Positions 6,595 to 8,634 of a stretch of 8,634 nt of DNA are shown piece after piece. How positions within the stretch are numbered: position 1 is the stretch's first letter; each line of letters starts with the position of its first letter. Below the pieces are notes generated by a model. That model had not been told where the DNA came from. It made no database searches and was given only the letters and a program-made list of their open reading frames with translations. Source of the stretch: Mariprofundus sp. (lineage in GTDB: Bacteria > Pseudomonadota > Zetaproteobacteria > Mariprofundales > Mariprofundaceae); NCBI GenBank assembly GCA_015485035.1, contig WFUI01000241.1:1-8634 (forward strand), given 5' to 3'. The translations under genes and the position numbers were made by a program.

Positions 6595-6602
6595 ATGGAG
6601 AT

Positions 6603-7397
6603 ATGAAAAAAACTTTATTAGGAATGCTGATGGCTGGAATGATGGGCATGAGCACAGGTGCTATTGAAGCCCAGGCTGAAGGGCTGGCAGTAGCCGGAGA
6701 TATTGGCGTATACAACCAGTACATCTGGCGCGGTGCACCTCAAAACGTTAACAAGGCGGCCGTACAGGGTGATGTATCTATCAGTGCTGACATTGGTCCG
6801 GGTACCTTGAGTGCATCCGGATGGGCTTCCAATACCTTTGCATCCCCCGCACCACAGTTTGCCGGGCAGGATGCGATTGAATTCGACTGGACACTGGATT
6901 ACTCCGGCAGCATCGGTGACTTTGGTTATACCGTTGGTGGTATCTATTACGCTTATATGAGGGATTCCACGGCAAACTTTGCCGAGGTATATGGCGGTAT
7001 TTCTTATGATGCGATGATTTCACCGTTTGTTACCGTTTATTATACCTTTGCTGATGCCAGCGTGCCGGTAAACAATCTGAATATCAAGGGTGATATCTGG
7101 CTGGACGCAGGTGTCAGTACCTCGCTGGGGGATTATGACTTGTCCACCACGGTTTCATTTGCTTTTTACAACAATGATATTACCCGTTCTGCAGCCCAGT
7201 TATCCGGCGTGATCAATGATGGCATTCAGGTTGTTACAGTGGGTGCGAGCAGGGACTTCGAAGTGTCAGGTCTTACAATCACACCCTCGCTTACTGCCGT
7301 AATTCCTGTTGTATCAAGAGCATTGGACGGTAAGCGCTACATTTATCAGACACAGTCGGATTTCAACGCCGTATTCGGTGTGAATGTAGCTTTTTAA
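6603..7397 (+). CDS. TorF-family putative outer-membrane porin
   Basis: From the ATG at 6603 the protein has 264 residues. It starts with a methionine-rich signal peptide (MKKTLLGMLMAG... to AQA, cleavage near residue 25). The mature protein opens with GLAVAGDIGVYNQYIWRG, the characteristic beginning of the TorF/Gcw_chp family. The rest alternates aromatic and small residues in short strands, as in a beta-barrel, and ends in phenylalanine (VFGVNVAF), the usual C-terminal signal for outer-membrane assembly. There are no cysteines in the mature part. The substrate is unknown for the family. It is followed by genes for a P-II protein and an ammonium transporter, a neighbourhood I recall for this family in other proteobacteria. 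Together with the sigma-54-like promoter this suggests a channel induced under nitrogen limitation. Family assignment is confident; transport of ammonium or another nitrogen source is inference. Confidence 0.85.
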   Translation: MKKTLLGMLMAGMMGMSTGAIEAQAEGLAVAGDIGVYNQYIWRGAPQNVNKAAVQGDVSISADIGPGTLSASGWASNTFASPAPQFAGQDAIEFDWTLDYSGSIGDFGYTVGGIYYAYMRDSTANFAEVYGGISYDAMISPFVTVYYTFADASVPVNNLNIKGDIWLDAGVSTSLGDYDLSTTVSFAFYNNDITRSAAQLSGVINDGIQVVTVGASRDFEVSGLTITPSLTAVIPVVSRALDGKRYIYQTQSDFNAVFGVNVAF

Positions 7398-7820
<423 letters not shown>

Positions 7821-7836
7821 GAGGGGAGAGGAACGA

Positions 7837-8634
7837 ATGAAAAACATCATATCTAAAATCGGTTTGATGCTTCCTGCAGCGCTGTTGCTGCCGGGCATGG
7901 CATTTGCCGAAGAAGCACCCACATTGAATTCAGGCGATACAGCCTGGATGATCACAGCGACTGCGCTGGTGTTATTGATGACACTGCCGGGGCTGGCGCT
8001 GTTTTACGGCGGCATGGTGCGCAAAAAGAATGTGTTATCCATGTGTATGCAGACCATCGCTATCGCTTCACTGATGAGCGTATTGTGGGTTGTGCTGGGT
8101 TATTCACTGGCCTTTGGTGAGGGTACAGCATTTATCGGCGGGCTGGACAAGGCATTCTTCTCAGGCGTCGGTTACGACACCTTGTCCGGGACTATTCCGG
8201 AATCTGTGTTTGCTACCTTCCAGATGACATTTGCTATCATTACGCCGGTTCTGATTATCGGTGCATTTGCCGAGCGTATGAAATTTTCTGCTGTGATGCT
8301 GTTTACCGGTGTGTGGGTGCTGGCTGTTTATGCACCGATTTGTCACTGGGTCTGGGGCGGCGGTCTTCTTGCGGATGATGGTGTCCTCGATTTTGCCGGC
8401 GGCACGGTGGTGCATATCAATGCCGGTGTGGCCGGTCTCGTATGTGCACTGATGCTGGGGAAACGTACCGGTTATCCGAAAGAGGCAATGATGCCGCATA
8501 ATCTGGTGCTGACTGTGATAGGCGCAGCGCTGTTGTGGGTCGGTTGGTTCGGCTTTAATGCCGGTTCTGAACTGGCTGCAGACGGTACTGCAGGTATGGC
8601 CTTGCTGGTTACTCAGGTGGCTGCTGCAACGGCA
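7837..8634 (+). CDS. amtB: Ammonium transporter AmtB (N-terminal part, 3' truncated by window edge)
   Basis: The frame is open from the ATG at 7837 to the window end: 266 of roughly 400-430 codons are visible. It begins with a signal peptide (MKNIISKIG... to MAFA, cleavage after residue 24), as in proteobacterial AmtB precursors. The first helix region AWMITATALVLLMTLPGLALFYGGMVRKKN is highly typical, as are FATFQMTFAIITPVLIIGAFAERMKF, HWVWGGGLL and DFAGGTVVHINAG. D185 and H193 (about 161 and 169 of the mature protein) match the AmtB pore Asp160 and first twin histidine His168; the second histidine lies beyond the window. PHNLVLTVIGA and GWFGFNAGS complete the family pattern. It conducts NH4+/NH3 across the inner membrane as a trimer. 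AGAGGA (7827-7832) and GAGGGG (7821-7826) precede the start. The short gap after glnK indicates one transcript. Confidence 0.95.
   Translation, partial: MKNIISKIGLMLPAALLLPGMAFAEEAPTLNSGDTAWMITATALVLLMTLPGLALFYGGMVRKKNVLSMCMQTIAIASLMSVLWVVLGYSLAFGEGTAFIGGLDKAFFSGVGYDTLSGTIPESVFATFQMTFAIITPVLIIGAFAERMKFSAVMLFTGVWVLAVYAPICHWVWGGGLLADDGVLDFAGGTVVHINAGVAGLVCALMLGKRTGYPKEAMMPHNLVLTVIGAALLWVGWFGFNAGSELAADGTAGMALLVTQVAAATA

Larger units (their letters stand above)
6321..6602 (+). other. AT-rich intergenic control region upstream of the TorF-family porin gene
   Basis: There is no intact gene here. The left part (6330-6474, minus strand) contains a short open frame ending in two stops, with a stretch PVVPKERASIRIS that faintly recalls the C-terminal end of a PLP-dependent acyltransferase such as KBL or BioF; this is too weak to annotate. 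The right part is strongly AT-rich and carries direct and inverted repeats and the sigma-54-like promoter listed separately. A TTG at 6525 opens an in-frame N-terminal extension of the porin, but it is unlikely to be used because it lies upstream of the predicted transcription start and the Shine-Dalgarno. Confidence 0.6.

Noticed and set aside
6525..6602. TTG start extending the porin by 26 residues
   Set aside because: It overlaps the sigma-54-like promoter, lacks a Shine-Dalgarno, and displaces the signal peptide from the N-terminus.
8161..8499. Minus-strand open frame of 112 codons
   Set aside because: It is antisense to the ammonium transporter, whose + strand frame shows all expected motifs.

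Overview
The window looks like ordinary chromosomal DNA of a Gram-negative bacterium. It encodes an MsbA-type lipid A flippase, a beta-barrel porin, a periplasmic cell-wall amidase, and a P-II/Amt pair with a sigma-54-like promoter. GC content is moderate. Pseudomonadota is the best guess, perhaps a marine gamma- or zeta-proteobacterial lineage, but nothing here fixes the genus. All intact genes lie on the + strand. No tRNA, rRNA, insertion sequence, phage gene or CRISPR array was seen.

Layout. (1) 1-650: the C-terminal half of a 12-helix carrier resembling the NTP/NDP (ATP/ADP) translocase branch of the major facilitators, cut by the window edge. (2) 871-2286: a bifunctional mannose-1-phosphate guanylyltransferase/mannose-6-phosphate isomerase that makes GDP-mannose. 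(3) 2412-6073: a tight envelope cluster of an AMIN-domain N-acetylmuramoyl-L-alanine amidase, an MsbA-like ABC exporter and a DUF374-type acyltransferase, separated by only 2 and 3 nt. It is probably one transcript, from a candidate promoter embedded in an inverted repeat at 2290-2328. (4) 6074-6602: no intact gene. On the minus strand it holds the decayed C-terminal end of an HD-GYP domain gene, with a nonsense codon and a frameshift, followed by an AT-rich control region with repeats and a sigma-54-like -24/-12 element. (5) 6603-8634: a nitrogen cluster of TorF-family porin, P-II protein (GlnK type) and the first 266 codons of an ammonium transporter running off the right edge. A strong hairpin separates the porin gene from glnK.

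How the genes fit together. Genes 2-5 serve the cell envelope: sugar-nucleotide supply, septal peptidoglycan cleavage, LPS core-lipid A export and acyl transfer. The last three genes suggest an ammonium-scavenging module, with an outer-membrane channel, an inner-membrane ammonium channel and the P-II protein that gates it, controlled by nitrogen status through sigma-54.

I see no clear undescribed multi-gene system. The points most worth following are the HD-GYP gene relic, the repeat-rich sigma-54-like control region that puts a poorly characterised porin under apparent nitrogen control, and the operator-like promoter with leader hairpin ahead of the amidase-msbA cluster.
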